IMG/VR virus record: IMGVR_UViG_3300027881_000008 | Location: 1 to 64,000 of that record | DNA length: 64,000 bases | Strand: one strand, 5' to 3' | DNA from: a virus | Shown here: one piece after another, positions 40,879 to 48,020 of the stretch | Numbering within the stretch: position 1 is the first letter of the stretch | Layout of the letters: every line of letters begins with the position of its first letter | Notes under the pieces: model-generated | Database searches by the model: none | What the model was told of the DNA's origin: nothing | The model's input: the letters and a program-made list of their open reading frames with translations, nothing else | Program-made: the position numbers and the translations under genes

Positions 40879-41406
40879 TTGGAGCCGCAGAAACGAAACT
40901 GGATCTACGGCGGCCTGGCGCACCCTCCGAGCGTGGCTCTGGCCCACCCTCGCACGCGCCGAAGGCTGCCGCCGGGGAGCACCCTGCTCGTGGCGGGCGA
41001 CGACCATGCGTGGGGTCTTGCTCCTTTTCTCAAGCGGCTGGGGGACGACTCGAAGGTGACCACCGTGGTGGACGTCCAGCCCCAGGGGGCCGAACTGCGC
41101 GCCTGGACCAAGTCGGGCCGCCTGGGGGCGGTGGCTACGCGCACGCAGCCTACCATCATCTTGTTGAGCCTCCCTTTTGCTGCTTCTTGCGAGGCGGACC
41201 TGGCCGAGCTTCGGCGCCAAGCGGGTGCGGCCACTCTGGTCTGGGTACGGCCGCCAGGGAGCGAGCCGGGGCTCCGCCGGGCGCTCGACCGGGCGAAGGT
41301 CCCTTCTTTCCATTCCGAGGCCCTTCCCATCCCCACCGCAGGCAGCGCCGTCACTGCTCGTGGGTACGCGGGATGGGCCGGCGCCCTTTGGCGTTGGATC
41401 GGGTAA
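40879..41406 (+). CDS. Hypothetical protein with SGNH-hydrolase-like texture
   Basis: A 175-residue protein. LLVAGDDHAWGLAPFLKRLGDD near residue 36 resembles the first block of SGNH/GDSL hydrolases, but the nucleophile Ser position is Asp. TIILLSLP near 95 falls where the second block is expected. If related, it is probably inactive. The TTG start at 40879 lacks a strong ribosome site; GTG at 40933 is an alternative. It is divergent from the lytic transglycosylase gene. Confidence 0.4.
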   Translation: MEPQKRNWIYGGLAHPPSVALAHPRTRRRLPPGSTLLVAGDDHAWGLAPFLKRLGDDSKVTTVVDVQPQGAELRAWTKSGRLGAVATRTQPTIILLSLPFAASCEADLAELRRQAGAATLVWVRPPGSEPGLRRALDRAKVPSFHSEALPIPTAGSAVTARGYAGWAGALWRWIG

Positions 41407-41438
41407 TCCCCCTGCGACCTCTCGGCAACGCCACCGGA

Positions 41439-41753
41439 ATGCGCTACGATGCGGCTCGCATGGACAATTGTGGGCCAGACGGGCGCTACCGGCCCGGAGA
41501 CAGCCAGGCCCCGGTCGACATATGGACTGGTTGGCACGCGGCCATCGGGGTGGCGTACGGAGCCGTAGGGGTGCCGTGGGAGTACGCGTTGGGCGCTTCG
41601 GTCCTGTGGGAGGTGGTGGAAAACCCCCTGAAGGACCGGCTGCCGGAGGTCTTCCCCGACGCTTGCCACGACACGCTCGGCAACGCGGTAGCCGATGTGG
41701 CGGCCGTGATGGTAGGATACGCTCTGGGGCGGTATTGGAGAAAAGGACGCTGA
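41439..41753 (+). CDS. Small membrane protein
   Basis: A 104-residue protein with hydrophobic segments around WTGWHAAIGVAYGAVGV and LGNAVADVAAVMVGYALG, separated by WEVVENPLKDRLPEVFPDACHDT. The acidic, His-containing loop between two helices recalls VanZ-like or small periplasmic-loop membrane proteins, but the match is not firm. ATG at 41439, or at 41460 nine nt after a TACGAT hexamer. The stop overlaps the next ATG. Confidence 0.55.
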   Translation: MRYDAARMDNCGPDGRYRPGDSQAPVDIWTGWHAAIGVAYGAVGVPWEYALGASVLWEVVENPLKDRLPEVFPDACHDTLGNAVADVAAVMVGYALGRYWRKGR

Positions 41754-41995
41754 TGGCAACGATAGGCACTGTGACGCGGACGATGGGCGACACCTACGCC
41801 AGTTCTACGCAGACATTCCAGGGCAACAGGGGCGCCTTTGTCGCGCGCAACGCCGCCGGAGTGACTATCGGGTTCTTTCGATCTGCTGCGGGGGCTCAGG
41901 CGGCGGTTTCAGCCGGACACGGGATCCTCCTGCGATGGACGCGCAAGGACCTGCGTGGCGACATCGAACAGTACATCGCCGACGACGGTTCATGA
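41753..41995 (+). CDS. Hypothetical small protein
   Basis: An 80-residue soluble protein rich in Thr, Ala and Gly with a basic end region (LLRWTRKDLRGD). AAAAGGA is well placed upstream of the ATG, which overlaps the previous stop (TGATG). No recognised motif. It continues the run of small coupled genes. Confidence 0.55.
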   Translation: MATIGTVTRTMGDTYASSTQTFQGNRGAFVARNAAGVTIGFFRSAAGAQAAVSAGHGILLRWTRKDLRGDIEQYIADDGS

Positions 41996-42552
41996 CGGCG
42001 CAGCGGCTCATCGTGCCCGACGGCACCGACGTCTTCTTCAAGGAGGGAATGATCTACCTGGCGGCTATCGACAGCCCCCCTTCGATCATCGCGTCCGAAG
42101 AGGACATCGTCGAGGAACTCGAGAAGCGCCGCTTTCAGGTCATCAATTTCTGGGAGTGCGAAGGCCAGGGAGCCCCCTTCAGGGCGCCCGGAAAATGCGG
42201 CGATGAGTACGACTACCTCGGACTGGCGCGCAAGCTCGCGCCGTCGGAGATGCTCCCTGTGCCCGACCTCGGGGTAGCGGGTGGCGTGGCCTGGATCATG
42301 GAGATGGATCCCGCGCCTCCTCCTCAGCCGCCAGGCCCTCAGCCGCCAGGCCCTCAGCCGCCAGGCCCTCAGCCGCCAGGCCCTCAGCCGCCAGGCCCCC
42401 AGCCCTCAGGCCCTCAGCCCTCAGGCCCTCAGCCGACGGCCCCGGTCCGCGTATCCCTTGCGGGGCCCGCGAGCGCTCGGATCCTTGTGTTCGGAGTTGG
42501 AGCGGCCGTCGCCTACGGCGCGCTAGGGATGCGGCAGCGGAGGTCGCGCTGA
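41992..42552 (+). CDS. Tail-anchored protein with PQPPG repeat stalk
   Basis: A 186-residue protein. A 100-residue soluble domain with one Cys pair is followed by eight near-perfect PQPPG/PQPSG units encoded by 15-bp tandem repeats (about 42315-42435). One helix (ILVFGVGAAVAYGALG) and RQRRSR end it. No tag or signal peptide. The stalk-anchor plan repeats that of the structural block 10 kb upstream, so it may also be a virion-membrane protein. The repeat is a likely length polymorphism. Confidence 0.6.
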   Translation: MTAQRLIVPDGTDVFFKEGMIYLAAIDSPPSIIASEEDIVEELEKRRFQVINFWECEGQGAPFRAPGKCGDEYDYLGLARKLAPSEMLPVPDLGVAGGVAWIMEMDPAPPPQPPGPQPPGPQPPGPQPPGPQPPGPQPSGPQPSGPQPTAPVRVSLAGPASARILVFGVGAAVAYGALGMRQRRSR

Positions 42553-42635
42553 TGTGGCTGTTGCCGGTCCTCGGGTTCGTGTTGGTGGTGTGGGGTACGT
42601 GGGCGGTGTTCCGCTACGAAGGGAGCGATGGATGA
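42552..42635 (+). CDS. 27-residue single-helix membrane peptide
   Basis: ATG at 42552 overlaps the upstream stop (TGATG), and its stop at 42633-42635 overlaps the next ATG at 42632. The product is almost entirely one hydrophobic helix (LLPVLGFVLVVWGTWAVF) followed by RYEGSDG. Perfect nesting between two coupled genes supports translation despite the small size. It might be a spanin- or holin-like accessory or a virion micro-protein. Confidence 0.5.
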   Translation: MWLLPVLGFVLVVWGTWAVFRYEGSDG

Positions 42636-42784
42636 ATTTCGAGATGCCAAAATACGACCTGGGGCGTTTTCACCCCTTTCTCAAGGGCACGGATGCCGTC
42701 AATTTGGCGGTGATCGCTCTGACCAGCGTGTTTGGGGTAATGATCATCACCGGGGACTTCCCCTGGGACCAAAAGGGCTACTAG
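42632..42784 (+). CDS. Small membrane protein
   Basis: A 50-residue protein with a polar start (NFEMPKYDLGRFHPF) and one hydrophobic helix (AVNLAVIALTSVFGVMIITG). The ATG at 42632 overlaps the previous stop, with AAGGGAG upstream as ribosome site. Coupled to the 27-residue peptide, which suggests a two-component membrane unit. Confidence 0.55.
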   Translation: MNFEMPKYDLGRFHPFLKGTDAVNLAVIALTSVFGVMIITGDFPWDQKGY

Positions 42785-42785
42785 C

Positions 42786-43001
42786 GTGAACGGAAAAGGT
42801 TCAAAACAGCGCCCCCGAGCGGTGTGCCGTAACCAGTGGGAGCGAAACTGGAACGCGGCCTTCGGCCAACTGACGTGCGCCGCGTGCAAAGGAACGGGCA
42901 CGGTAAGCGCTGGCGGGTGGCGTGGCGCTCGCGCTGGGTGTCAAGAGTGCCGCCAAGCGGGCGCGGGCGAGAAGCGCGGACACGGCGGCGACGCCTCCTG
43001 A
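42786..43001 (+). CDS. Small zinc-ribbon protein of common phage type
   Basis: A 71-residue protein. The start MNGKGSKQRP followed by a QWERNWNAAFG segment is a pattern found on many small phage and prophage proteins. Here it is joined to two CxxC knuckles (CAACKGTG, CQEC) typical of a DnaJ-like zinc ribbon. GTG start 1 nt after the previous stop. Function of the family is not known to me. Confidence 0.6.
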   Translation: MNGKGSKQRPRAVCRNQWERNWNAAFGQLTCAACKGTGTVSAGGWRGARAGCQECRQAGAGEKRGHGGDAS

Positions 43002-43022
43002 GCTACGCCGTTCTTGGCCAGC

Positions 43023-43041
43023 TATGACCTGGTCTGTCATA
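43023..43041. terminator. Possible terminator between convergent genes
   Basis: TATGAC (43023-43028) pairs with GTCATA (43036-43041) across a 7-nt loop in the 41-nt gap between convergent genes ending at 43001 and 43043. No strong U tract follows, so it may be only a weak terminator or a protein-binding dyad. Confidence 0.35.
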
Positions 43042-43042
43042 C

Positions 43043-43735
43043 CTAGCAGAGGCCGTAAACGGCGCACGCATCGCCGTACCATGCGGCGAAGTCGTCGAGA
43101 GAGTCGCTCACCACGACGCCGTCCTCAAGCTGGCGGTGGTGCGCGACGCCCCAGGCGTTGTCGGCCTCCGAGAGGCCCCCTGTTTGGTACGCGCAGAACA
43201 AGAGCAGCGGGTCGCCGCGGAGGTCCAGGCGAGCGCTGGCGTCCCGCGCCCACGCGGCAGCGAGCGCGAGCGCGGTTGTGGGGTCGCGGAGGATCCCTCG
43301 CCACACCTCTGGAGCCCCTCCGGCGGGCACCGGTTCCGGCGTTACAGTGGGGAACTCGTGCGGGCGGCTCCGGGCGGTCTTGCGCGCCGTGGCTGTCCGC
43401 ATTTTGGCCAGGCCGATCCCCCAGTCTTTGGCTCTTTCGTCGAGCTTCTCTGCGCGCTCGTCACCTCGGCTCTGGGTAGCGACCAGAGCGGCCAGGAACT
43501 GTTCGCTGACGGCGAAACGGTCGGCGCAGGCCAGGATGATGTCGGCGTGGGCCTCGACGACCTTGCGCATCAGGAGCGGCTCTCCCGGGCTGCGCCTCAC
43601 GTCGCCCTCGCCGAACACCAGGATCCCCTCGTCGAGGACGCGCCAATGGTTCCAATCCTCGTCCTCGGCCGCGAGCTCGCGGCCATGGAAGCGGCTTGGC
43701 TCCCAATCGTCACTGTCGGCCAGCTCGATCCTCAC
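43043..43735 (-). CDS. Lysozyme-fold-like protein with altered catalytic residue
   Basis: A 230-residue protein. From residue 60 on it resembles the SLT/goose-lysozyme-type helical fold: ADRFAVSEQFLAALVATQSRGD, then GIGLAKMRTATA, then DPTTALALAAAWARD, then CAYQTGG. In active enzymes the first block carries Glu (xxxESxGx); here the position is Q88. The protein may be a non-catalytic wall binder, or the family assignment may be wrong. GTG start. A 7-bp hairpin lies directly upstream. Confidence 0.4.
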   Translation of the reverse strand: MRIELADSDDWEPSRFHGRELAAEDEDWNHWRVLDEGILVFGEGDVRRSPGEPLLMRKVVEAHADIILACADRFAVSEQFLAALVATQSRGDERAEKLDERAKDWGIGLAKMRTATARKTARSRPHEFPTVTPEPVPAGGAPEVWRGILRDPTTALALAAAWARDASARLDLRGDPLLLFCAYQTGGLSEADNAWGVAHHRQLEDGVVVSDSLDDFAAWYGDACAVYGLC

Positions 43736-43737
43736 GC

Positions 43738-43755
43738 GGCCGTGTTAGCACGGCC
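43738..43755. repeat. GC-rich hairpin before 43735 start codon
   Basis: GGCCGTG (43738-43744) pairs with CACGGCC (43749-43755) across a TTAG loop. It lies 3 nt upstream of the GTG at 43735 on the minus strand, so folding in the mRNA would block that start. It may control translation or mark an RNA end. Confidence 0.45.
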
Positions 43756-43759
43756 CGGC

Positions 43760-44014
43760 TTAGTCGTCGCCTAACACGCCCGGGTAGCGCTCCTTGAGCA
43801 CGGCGATCATCGCCGCGTGGCCGTTGTCCTCGGCCGACCCCAAGGCCGCCTGCATCCGTGCGACGGTGTCCTGGGCGTACGCGGCGCGTGCGGCCTGGAG
43901 GGCCTCCTCGCGCCTCTCCTCTTCGGAGGTTGGCTGGGGGGTTGAGCGGTTCCAGCAGCCGCTCGTACGGCAACACTCGTGCAGCCCAACCCCGAAGCAG
44001 AAGCCGCAGGTCAT
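43760..44014 (-). CDS. Hypothetical Cys-rich small protein
   Basis: An 84-residue protein. The first 20 residues hold CGFC, CC and a further Cys (MTCGFCFGVGLHECCRTSGC), a possible zinc site. The remainder is a charged Ala-rich helix. ATG overlaps the upstream stop (ATGA). It is probably part of the small accessory operon 43043-47731. Not recognised. Confidence 0.55.
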   Translation of the reverse strand: MTCGFCFGVGLHECCRTSGCWNRSTPQPTSEEERREEALQAARAAYAQDTVARMQAALGSAEDNGHAAMIAVLKERYPGVLGDD

Positions 44015-44622
44015 GGGGCCTCTCCCGGCTCATCGGCGACCACGGCCCACTCCGCCCAATAGGCGTCTACGCCTTGAGCCCGTGAGCGGATCTCGTCCGC
44101 GCTCCACTCCAACGCCTCGCGGTTGCCGCCGGCGAGGTTGGACACGAACCGCTCAGAAGAGAGCGGGGACGGGGGGCCCGACGAGGCGAGCACGGCGACG
44201 ACGACGTGGGTGACGCCATCCTCTACGTGCTCAACGAACTCCTCGCCCTCCGCGTCGACATCCGGGTCGGCCCCGTAGGCGTCCAGGCTGTAGACGACAA
44301 CGGCCAAGCTGTCCGTCTGGGCGGCGTGGGCCCGGCGGAGGAAGGCGTCCGTCCGCCCCCGGTGCTCCCGCACCACGAAGTCGGCCGGGTCGCGCCCGAC
44401 GCGGCTCCCAACGCCGGCCGAAACCGCTCGGTGCGCGCGCTCTGGGAGTGGCAGGAAGTGCTGGCCCGGGACGCGGTCCTCGCTCGGGTCGTGCGCCTCC
44501 AGCGCGAGCGCCAACTCGCCAAAAAAAGCGGCCCGGTCGACGACCCGACTCCCGACGACGCTCGCGTCGAAAGCTGAGCAAACGGAACTGACTCCGAAGC
44601 TGAAACGGTGCTGGTCGGTCAC
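44011..44622 (-). CDS. Hypothetical acidic protein
   Basis: A 203-residue protein with a Val/Ala-rich core containing DSLAVVVYSLDAYG near residue 115 and an acidic stretch DVDAEGEEFVEH. No membrane helix or zinc site. The GTG at 44622 is preceded by an excellent ribosome site (ACAGGAGGT) and overlaps the stop of the upstream gene, which fixes the start. Function unknown. Confidence 0.6.
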   Translation of the reverse strand: MTDQHRFSFGVSSVCSAFDASVVGSRVVDRAAFFGELALALEAHDPSEDRVPGQHFLPLPERAHRAVSAGVGSRVGRDPADFVVREHRGRTDAFLRRAHAAQTDSLAVVVYSLDAYGADPDVDAEGEEFVEHVEDGVTHVVVAVLASSGPPSPLSSERFVSNLAGGNREALEWSADEIRSRAQGVDAYWAEWAVVADEPGEAP

Positions 44623-44870
44623 GACGCCACCTCCTGTGGGAGCAGCGAAGAGCCGGGGAAAGCGCGGCGCAGGCGCCGCTGCTGGGGCGCGCTCAACTCC
44701 CCCCACTGCCGCCAGCGTCGGCCAGCGCAGTAGAGCGAGTGCCCGTCCGAATTGGTGTTCACCGCGACCGCGACGAACTGCGCCCGCGGCCCGTAGCGCT
44801 GCCACCGAGGCAGGCGCGCGCCGCAGTCCATGGGCCGCCCCAGGCCCCCGTAGAAGACGTCGTAGAGCAT
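44619..44870 (-). CDS. Hypothetical small basic protein
   Basis: An 83-residue protein beginning MLYDVFYGGLGRPMDCGARL, with a basic C-terminal half (RRWRQWGELSAPQQRRLRRAFPG). The ATG overlaps the upstream stop (TGATG), and its own stop overlaps the next start (GTGA). No family recognised. Confidence 0.55.
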   Translation of the reverse strand: MLYDVFYGGLGRPMDCGARLPRWQRYGPRAQFVAVAVNTNSDGHSLYCAGRRWRQWGELSAPQQRRLRRAFPGSSLLPQEVAS

Positions 44871-45151
44871 CAGGACCCCTCCTGGGGAGGGAAGCCGTGA
44901 AGTAGGCCCTCCAAGGCCGACTCGGACAGGACGCTGTTGCGCTCGACGAGAGCCTCCCACTCGTCGTCGCTGAGCCCAGCGCCAGCGTCGGGGGCGCCCC
45001 CGAAGGGGTGGTCCTGTTGGGCCGCTCCTGGGAGCGGCACCTCGCCGTGCAGGTCCACCCGGAGGCCGGCAGCCAGGAGCGGCCGGAGCATGTCGCCCAG
45101 GTCGCGCGCGTTGAAGCGCGCGTACTCGGCGGTTAGGTCTTCTTCAGTCAT
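44870..45151 (-). CDS. Hypothetical small acidic protein
   Basis: A 93-residue acidic protein, helical at both ends (MTEEDLTAEYARFNARDLGDMLRPL) with a Gly/Pro loop in the middle. No motif. The ATG overlaps the previous gene's stop. Its acidity and small size would fit an inhibitor or DNA-mimic protein, but nothing in the sequence proves that. Confidence 0.5.
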   Translation of the reverse strand: MTEEDLTAEYARFNARDLGDMLRPLLAAGLRVDLHGEVPLPGAAQQDHPFGGAPDAGAGLSDDEWEALVERNSVLSESALEGLLHGFPPQEGS

Positions 45152-45456
45152 TCGTTCGTGGTCTCCTGCCTACTAGACGTCGCGTCGGCCGCTTTCTGAC
45201 ACCCTAACGTGATTTTTTTGTAGAGCCGCTCGATGCCGCAGTCGTTGCACTGCGAGCGGGGCAGCTGGTGGTCGATGCGCCGCCCGGCGGCGTCGGTCAG
45301 GGTGTAGCCGGTGCGCTTGCCGGGGTAGTAGTTGCCGCGCCGGTAGCGCGAGGGCTGCTCGGCGTAGCGCTCGCGGGCCTCGATGGGGAGACCCAGCGAG
45401 CCGCAACGAGGGCATTGACGGCGCACCGTCACCAGGCGGTCGATCTCAGTGGGCAC
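45148..45456 (-). CDS. Zinc-ribbon small protein
   Basis: A 102-residue basic protein with CPRC near residue 15 and CNDC near 70, forming a two-knuckle zinc ribbon around a Tyr/Arg-rich loop. GTG start. It overlaps the upstream gene by 11 nt and the next gene by 4 nt. Such proteins often bind DNA or RNA; the target is unknown. Confidence 0.6.
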   Translation of the reverse strand: MPTEIDRLVTVRRQCPRCGSLGLPIEARERYAEQPSRYRRGNYYPGKRTGYTLTDAAGRRIDHQLPRSQCNDCGIERLYKKITLGCQKAADATSSRQETTNE

Positions 45457-45685
45457 AGTAGTGCTCCTCGGCCACCTCGGCCACCTCGGCCACCTCGGCC
45501 TCGTCGTCGTGCCAGTCCGTCGGGGCGGTCGCCCCAGCAGCTGGCGGCGCGGTCGTTGGCAGGGGCAGAACGGTGGGCAGATGGGCTGCAGCCCGCGCCT
45601 TGGGAGCGGGGGGCGGCGACGCCATGAGCAGGGCTCCCACGGCCCCTAGCGCCAGCGCTAGGACGGCTAGCGGGCGCGCTAGCAC
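45446..45685 (-). CDS. Small exported or membrane protein
   Basis: A 79-residue protein. The N-terminus is a signal-like helix (LARPLAVLALALGAVGALLMASPPPAP), followed by a Pro/Thr-rich segment and an acidic AEVAEVAEVAEE repeat encoded by a 9-bp tandem repeat. GTG at 45685 has a strong GGAGGGGGG ribosome site. Unusually for this genome the hydrophobic part is N-terminal, so it may be secreted or N-anchored; a spanin-like role is possible. Confidence 0.5.
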   Translation of the reverse strand: MLARPLAVLALALGAVGALLMASPPPAPKARAAAHLPTVLPLPTTAPPAAGATAPTDWHDDEAEVAEVAEVAEEHYCAH

Positions 45686-46038
45686 TGTCCCCCCTCCAGC
45701 TCGGCGCGTCGCGGCAGACCGCGCGCGAGAGCCTCGTCTGTGTCCGCCTCTACGCATGCGTGCAGGCCAGAATGATAGCGCGGCTCCTGGCAAGCCTCAA
45801 AGCGGAGGCGGTCGGTTACGGCCAGCAGCCGCCAGGCGGCGCACTCGTCCTCGGCGCGCGCCACGGTGGCCACGTACGAGTAGTCGTACGCTTCCGGGGC
45901 CGTAGTCCACCACCAGCTGAGTTCGGGCCCCAGCTCGGGCTGCAGCTCGCGCACGCTCACGAGAGCACCTCTTCCACCCGCACGGCGTTCGATGGCGACG
46001 GCCGCGTCGAAATCGGGGTGGTGGTAGAGGCGGCTCAT
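45679..46038 (-). CDS. Hypothetical protein whose N-terminus is duplicated at 47462
   Basis: A 119-residue protein starting MSRLYHHPDFDAAVAIE. The DNA for its first 17 residues and the end of the preceding gene forms an 83-bp block repeated at 47412-47494. The body is mixed with several Trp. Overlaps with both neighbours (ATGA upstream, 7 nt downstream). No family recognised. Confidence 0.55.
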   Translation of the reverse strand: MSRLYHHPDFDAAVAIERRAGGRGALVSVRELQPELGPELSWWWTTAPEAYDYSYVATVARAEDECAAWRLLAVTDRLRFEACQEPRYHSGLHACVEADTDEALARGLPRRAELEGGQC

Positions 46039-46070
46039 GGCGCCTCCTCGTGAGCCCCGGGCACCTCGGG
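45988..46070. repeat. 83-bp direct repeat, copy 1
   Basis: This block recurs at 47412-47494 with one mismatch (GACGG versus GACCG). Copy 1 spans the junction between two intact genes: the last nine codons of one (VPGAHEEAP) and the first 17 of the next. Confidence 0.9.
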
Positions 46071-46487
46071 CACGTCGCGCACCACCTCCATCTCAAGTGG
46101 AAGCAGCGCTTGCGCGAGCGCCGCGTAAAAGTGCTCGCTGGCGTCGTCCGCGCGTTTCGCGGCTACGAGGCGCCACGCGCCCGCCTTGAGCTGCAGATCG
46201 AACAGGGCGTAGTGGGCGCCGCTTGTCCACCATTCGACGGTCGCGTGCCCCGCCACTGGGGGGCCCTCGGTGCAGAGCCGCACACGCATGCTCGCGGGGC
46301 GACCGAACGCGCACTCTGCTGTAATGACGGCGCTCACCTCGGCCCCGTAGGGGGACTTCCCCACTTCAAGGAGTCGCGTCACGGTCTCCCAGTCGGTCAA
46401 CCGGCAGCACCACGGCAGCTGGAACTCCTCGCTGAGGAGTCCTGCCGCCTCTTCCCAGGCGGGGTGGTTTCGGTGCGTGTTATCCAT
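46035..46487 (-). CDS. Hypothetical protein ending in duplicated segment
   Basis: A 150-residue soluble protein starting MDNTHRNHPAWEEAAGLL and ending EVPGAHEEAP. Both ends have echoes nearby: HRNHPA is also near the start of the TIM-barrel gene, and the last ten residues are identical to the end of the gene at 47459. These shared ends point to repeat-mediated rearrangement. No functional motif recognised. Confidence 0.55.
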   Translation of the reverse strand: MDNTHRNHPAWEEAAGLLSEEFQLPWCCRLTDWETVTRLLEVGKSPYGAEVSAVITAECAFGRPASMRVRLCTEGPPVAGHATVEWWTSGAHYALFDLQLKAGAWRLVAAKRADDASEHFYAALAQALLPLEMEVVRDVPEVPGAHEEAP

Positions 46488-46551
46488 ATCTTTGCTCCGG
46501 TGAGTTGTGGTCGGGGCGCGGCCCGCGGTGAGCCGCGCCCCTAGGGGGTGG

Positions 46552-47400
46552 TCAGGCGTTGAGCAGCGCGGGCGAGCCCCACGCGAGCAGGATGCCCGCC
46601 TCCTGCACGTCGGTGACCTTGCTCTTGCCCGCTGCGATTAGTCTTGCAGCGAGGTCGCGCGCGGCCGTCAGGGGCCTCGGTCGCGGCTTTCGGCCGACCG
46701 AGGCGAGGATCTTGTTGCTGTCGCAGCTGAGCACCAAGCCGGGCGCCAGCTCGGCGACGAGCGCTTGGATGCGGGGCAGGCGCCGGTTGCGCTCGCCCAG
46801 GCCCAGGAGGTGCAGGGCTCGGGGCGGTCGCTCGGTGAGCAGCTCGCGCACCTCAGCGTCCGTCGTAGCGCCCTTCTTGCAGGGCAGGGCGCGGACGAAA
46901 TCGAAGCCAAGCTCCGCTTCGCAGCACCGGTCCATCTCGCTCAGACTGAGCAGGCCGCGCTGCAGGGCGACGAGGACGTGCGCTCCCAGTTCGTGCAGCT
47001 CGCGCACCTCGTCGGCGTAGTCGTGCAGGCGCACCAGCGTGGACGCTTGGCAGCCGACGAGGTCGGGTGCGACGACGTGGAGCTGGCTGCCCAGAGCCAC
47101 CGCGAGGCGGCGGTAGAGGGCGAGCGTACGGACCCAGCGTTCGTGGGTGTAGGGCTTCACGACGACGAGCCGGCCCGCGTGGGGGCAGAACTGCACCTCG
47201 CCGAACGCGCCGCTGTCCACGAACACGGGGACGCCCGTGCCGGCCAACGCGACGAGCGCGGCCTCGGCGCTGGGTCCGACCTCGGTCGCGGCCACGCCGA
47301 TGGGCTGGCCGAGGCGCGAGAAGGCGCGGATTTCGCAGGCCCGGTTGGAGCCGGACGCGAAGTAGAGTGGTGGAGCAGGGTGGTTTCGGTGCTGGTTCAT
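46552..47400 (-). CDS. TIM-barrel protein resembling tRNA-guanine transglycosylase/DpdA
   Basis: A 282-residue protein. VFVDSGAFGEV near residue 70, VVAPDLVGCQASTL near 128, HVLVALQRG near 157, and a final CDSNKIL near 248 follow the strand order of TGT-like barrels, in which DSGG/DSGAF and PD motifs shape the deazaguanine site. DpdA proteins use this fold to insert 7-deazaguanines into phage DNA. No preQ0 synthesis genes are in the window, so host precursor would be needed. TGT zinc-site Cys are not obvious. ATG at 47400 overlaps a 21-codon fragment. Confidence 0.5.
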   Translation of the reverse strand: MNQHRNHPAPPLYFASGSNRACEIRAFSRLGQPIGVAATEVGPSAEAALVALAGTGVPVFVDSGAFGEVQFCPHAGRLVVVKPYTHERWVRTLALYRRLAVALGSQLHVVAPDLVGCQASTLVRLHDYADEVRELHELGAHVLVALQRGLLSLSEMDRCCEAELGFDFVRALPCKKGATTDAEVRELLTERPPRALHLLGLGERNRRLPRIQALVAELAPGLVLSCDSNKILASVGRKPRPRPLTAARDLAARLIAAGKSKVTDVQEAGILLAWGSPALLNA

Positions 47401-47462
47401 CGGTCGGTCCCTTCGATGGCGACCGCCGCGTCGAAATCGGGGTGGTGGTAGAGGCGGCTCAT
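47397..47462 (-). pseudogene. Truncated duplicate of the 45679-46038 gene start
   Basis: ATG at 47462 opens a 21-codon frame, MSRLYHHPDFDAAVAIE plus four residues. It equals the start of the 119-residue protein, then diverges and stops by overlapping the TIM-barrel ATG (ATGA). It lies in copy 2 of the 83-bp repeat. It may still serve as a translational coupling leader. Confidence 0.65.
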
Positions 47463-47494
47463 GGCGCCTCCTCGTGAGCCCCGGGCACCTCGGG
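47412..47494. repeat. 83-bp direct repeat, copy 2
   Basis: This block is identical to 45988-46070 except for one base. Here the right end supplies the C-terminus of the gene at 47459 and the left end supplies the truncated 21-codon fragment. Confidence 0.9.
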
Positions 47495-47731
47495 CTGCAG
47501 CGCTGCCAAGGCGTGGCCGACAAGATCGACGAAGTTCCTGTCGAGCACGCTTCCTTCTTTCATGACCTCAAGAGCGTCATCCTCTGTGTCGCAGATTGCG
47601 ATCACGGGAGCAGCCTGTAAGACTTCCCATGACCAATTCTTGTTGTAGGCCCGGACAATCCAAGCCTGATTAATGGGTGAGTACTGAGCTATCTGCCCGC
47701 TCAAGTACAGGCTGCGTCGTTTGCGTGTCAT
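47459..47731 (-). CDS. Hypothetical protein, C-terminus from duplicated block
   Basis: A 90-residue protein. The start MTRKRRSLYLSG is basic, and the middle (VLQAAPVIAICDTEDDALEVM) looks like a small alpha/beta fold. The last nine residues come from the 83-bp repeat, so the original C-terminus was probably replaced. AGAAGGACACAAC lies before the ATG, close to the leader sequence of two rightward genes. First gene of the leftward operon. Confidence 0.55.
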   Translation of the reverse strand: MTRKRRSLYLSGQIAQYSPINQAWIVRAYNKNWSWEVLQAAPVIAICDTEDDALEVMKEGSVLDRNFVDLVGHALAALQPEVPGAHEEAP

Positions 47732-47831
47732 GTTGTGTCCTTCTGCCCCTCCCTCGTTCGCCGAGGGGGGTGTCGAGCCAGCCTCGAGTTGAGGTGGCTC
47801 TACCTATTGGTCATTCGCGTAGGGGGACCAT

Positions 47832-47907
47832 TTAGCGTACGGATAATTAAAAAATATCCGTACGCTAAGAATAGGTGCGTACGGATAATAGGGTATTATC
47901 CGTACGC
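47832..47907. promoter_or_regulatory. Two tandem 14-bp dyads with common GCGTACGGATA half-sites
   Basis: Dyad 1: TTAGCGTACGGATA (47832-47845) and its exact complement at 47855-47868, with a 9-nt A-rich centre. Dyad 2: GCGTACGGATAATA (47877-47890) and complement at 47894-47907, with a GGG centre. All four arms contain GCGTACGGATA. TATTAT inside dyad 2 could be a -10 box. The arrangement suggests cooperative binding by a dimeric repressor or a partition protein. Confidence 0.7.
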
Positions 47908-48020
47908 TGCTAGAGGGTCGCCGCGAGCCAACACTGGTTGAGGCCGCTGCCACGATGCAGCCGCCCACCGAGCTCCTCTCAATTCGGAGGCGAGCCGGTC
48001 CCAGACACCCCACAGGAGGT

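Noticed and set aside
40354-41793. 479-codon minus-strand frame
   Set aside because: Overlaps the transglycosylase gene in another frame and the plus-strand genes at 40879 and 41439. Composition is shadow-like (Arg/Pro).
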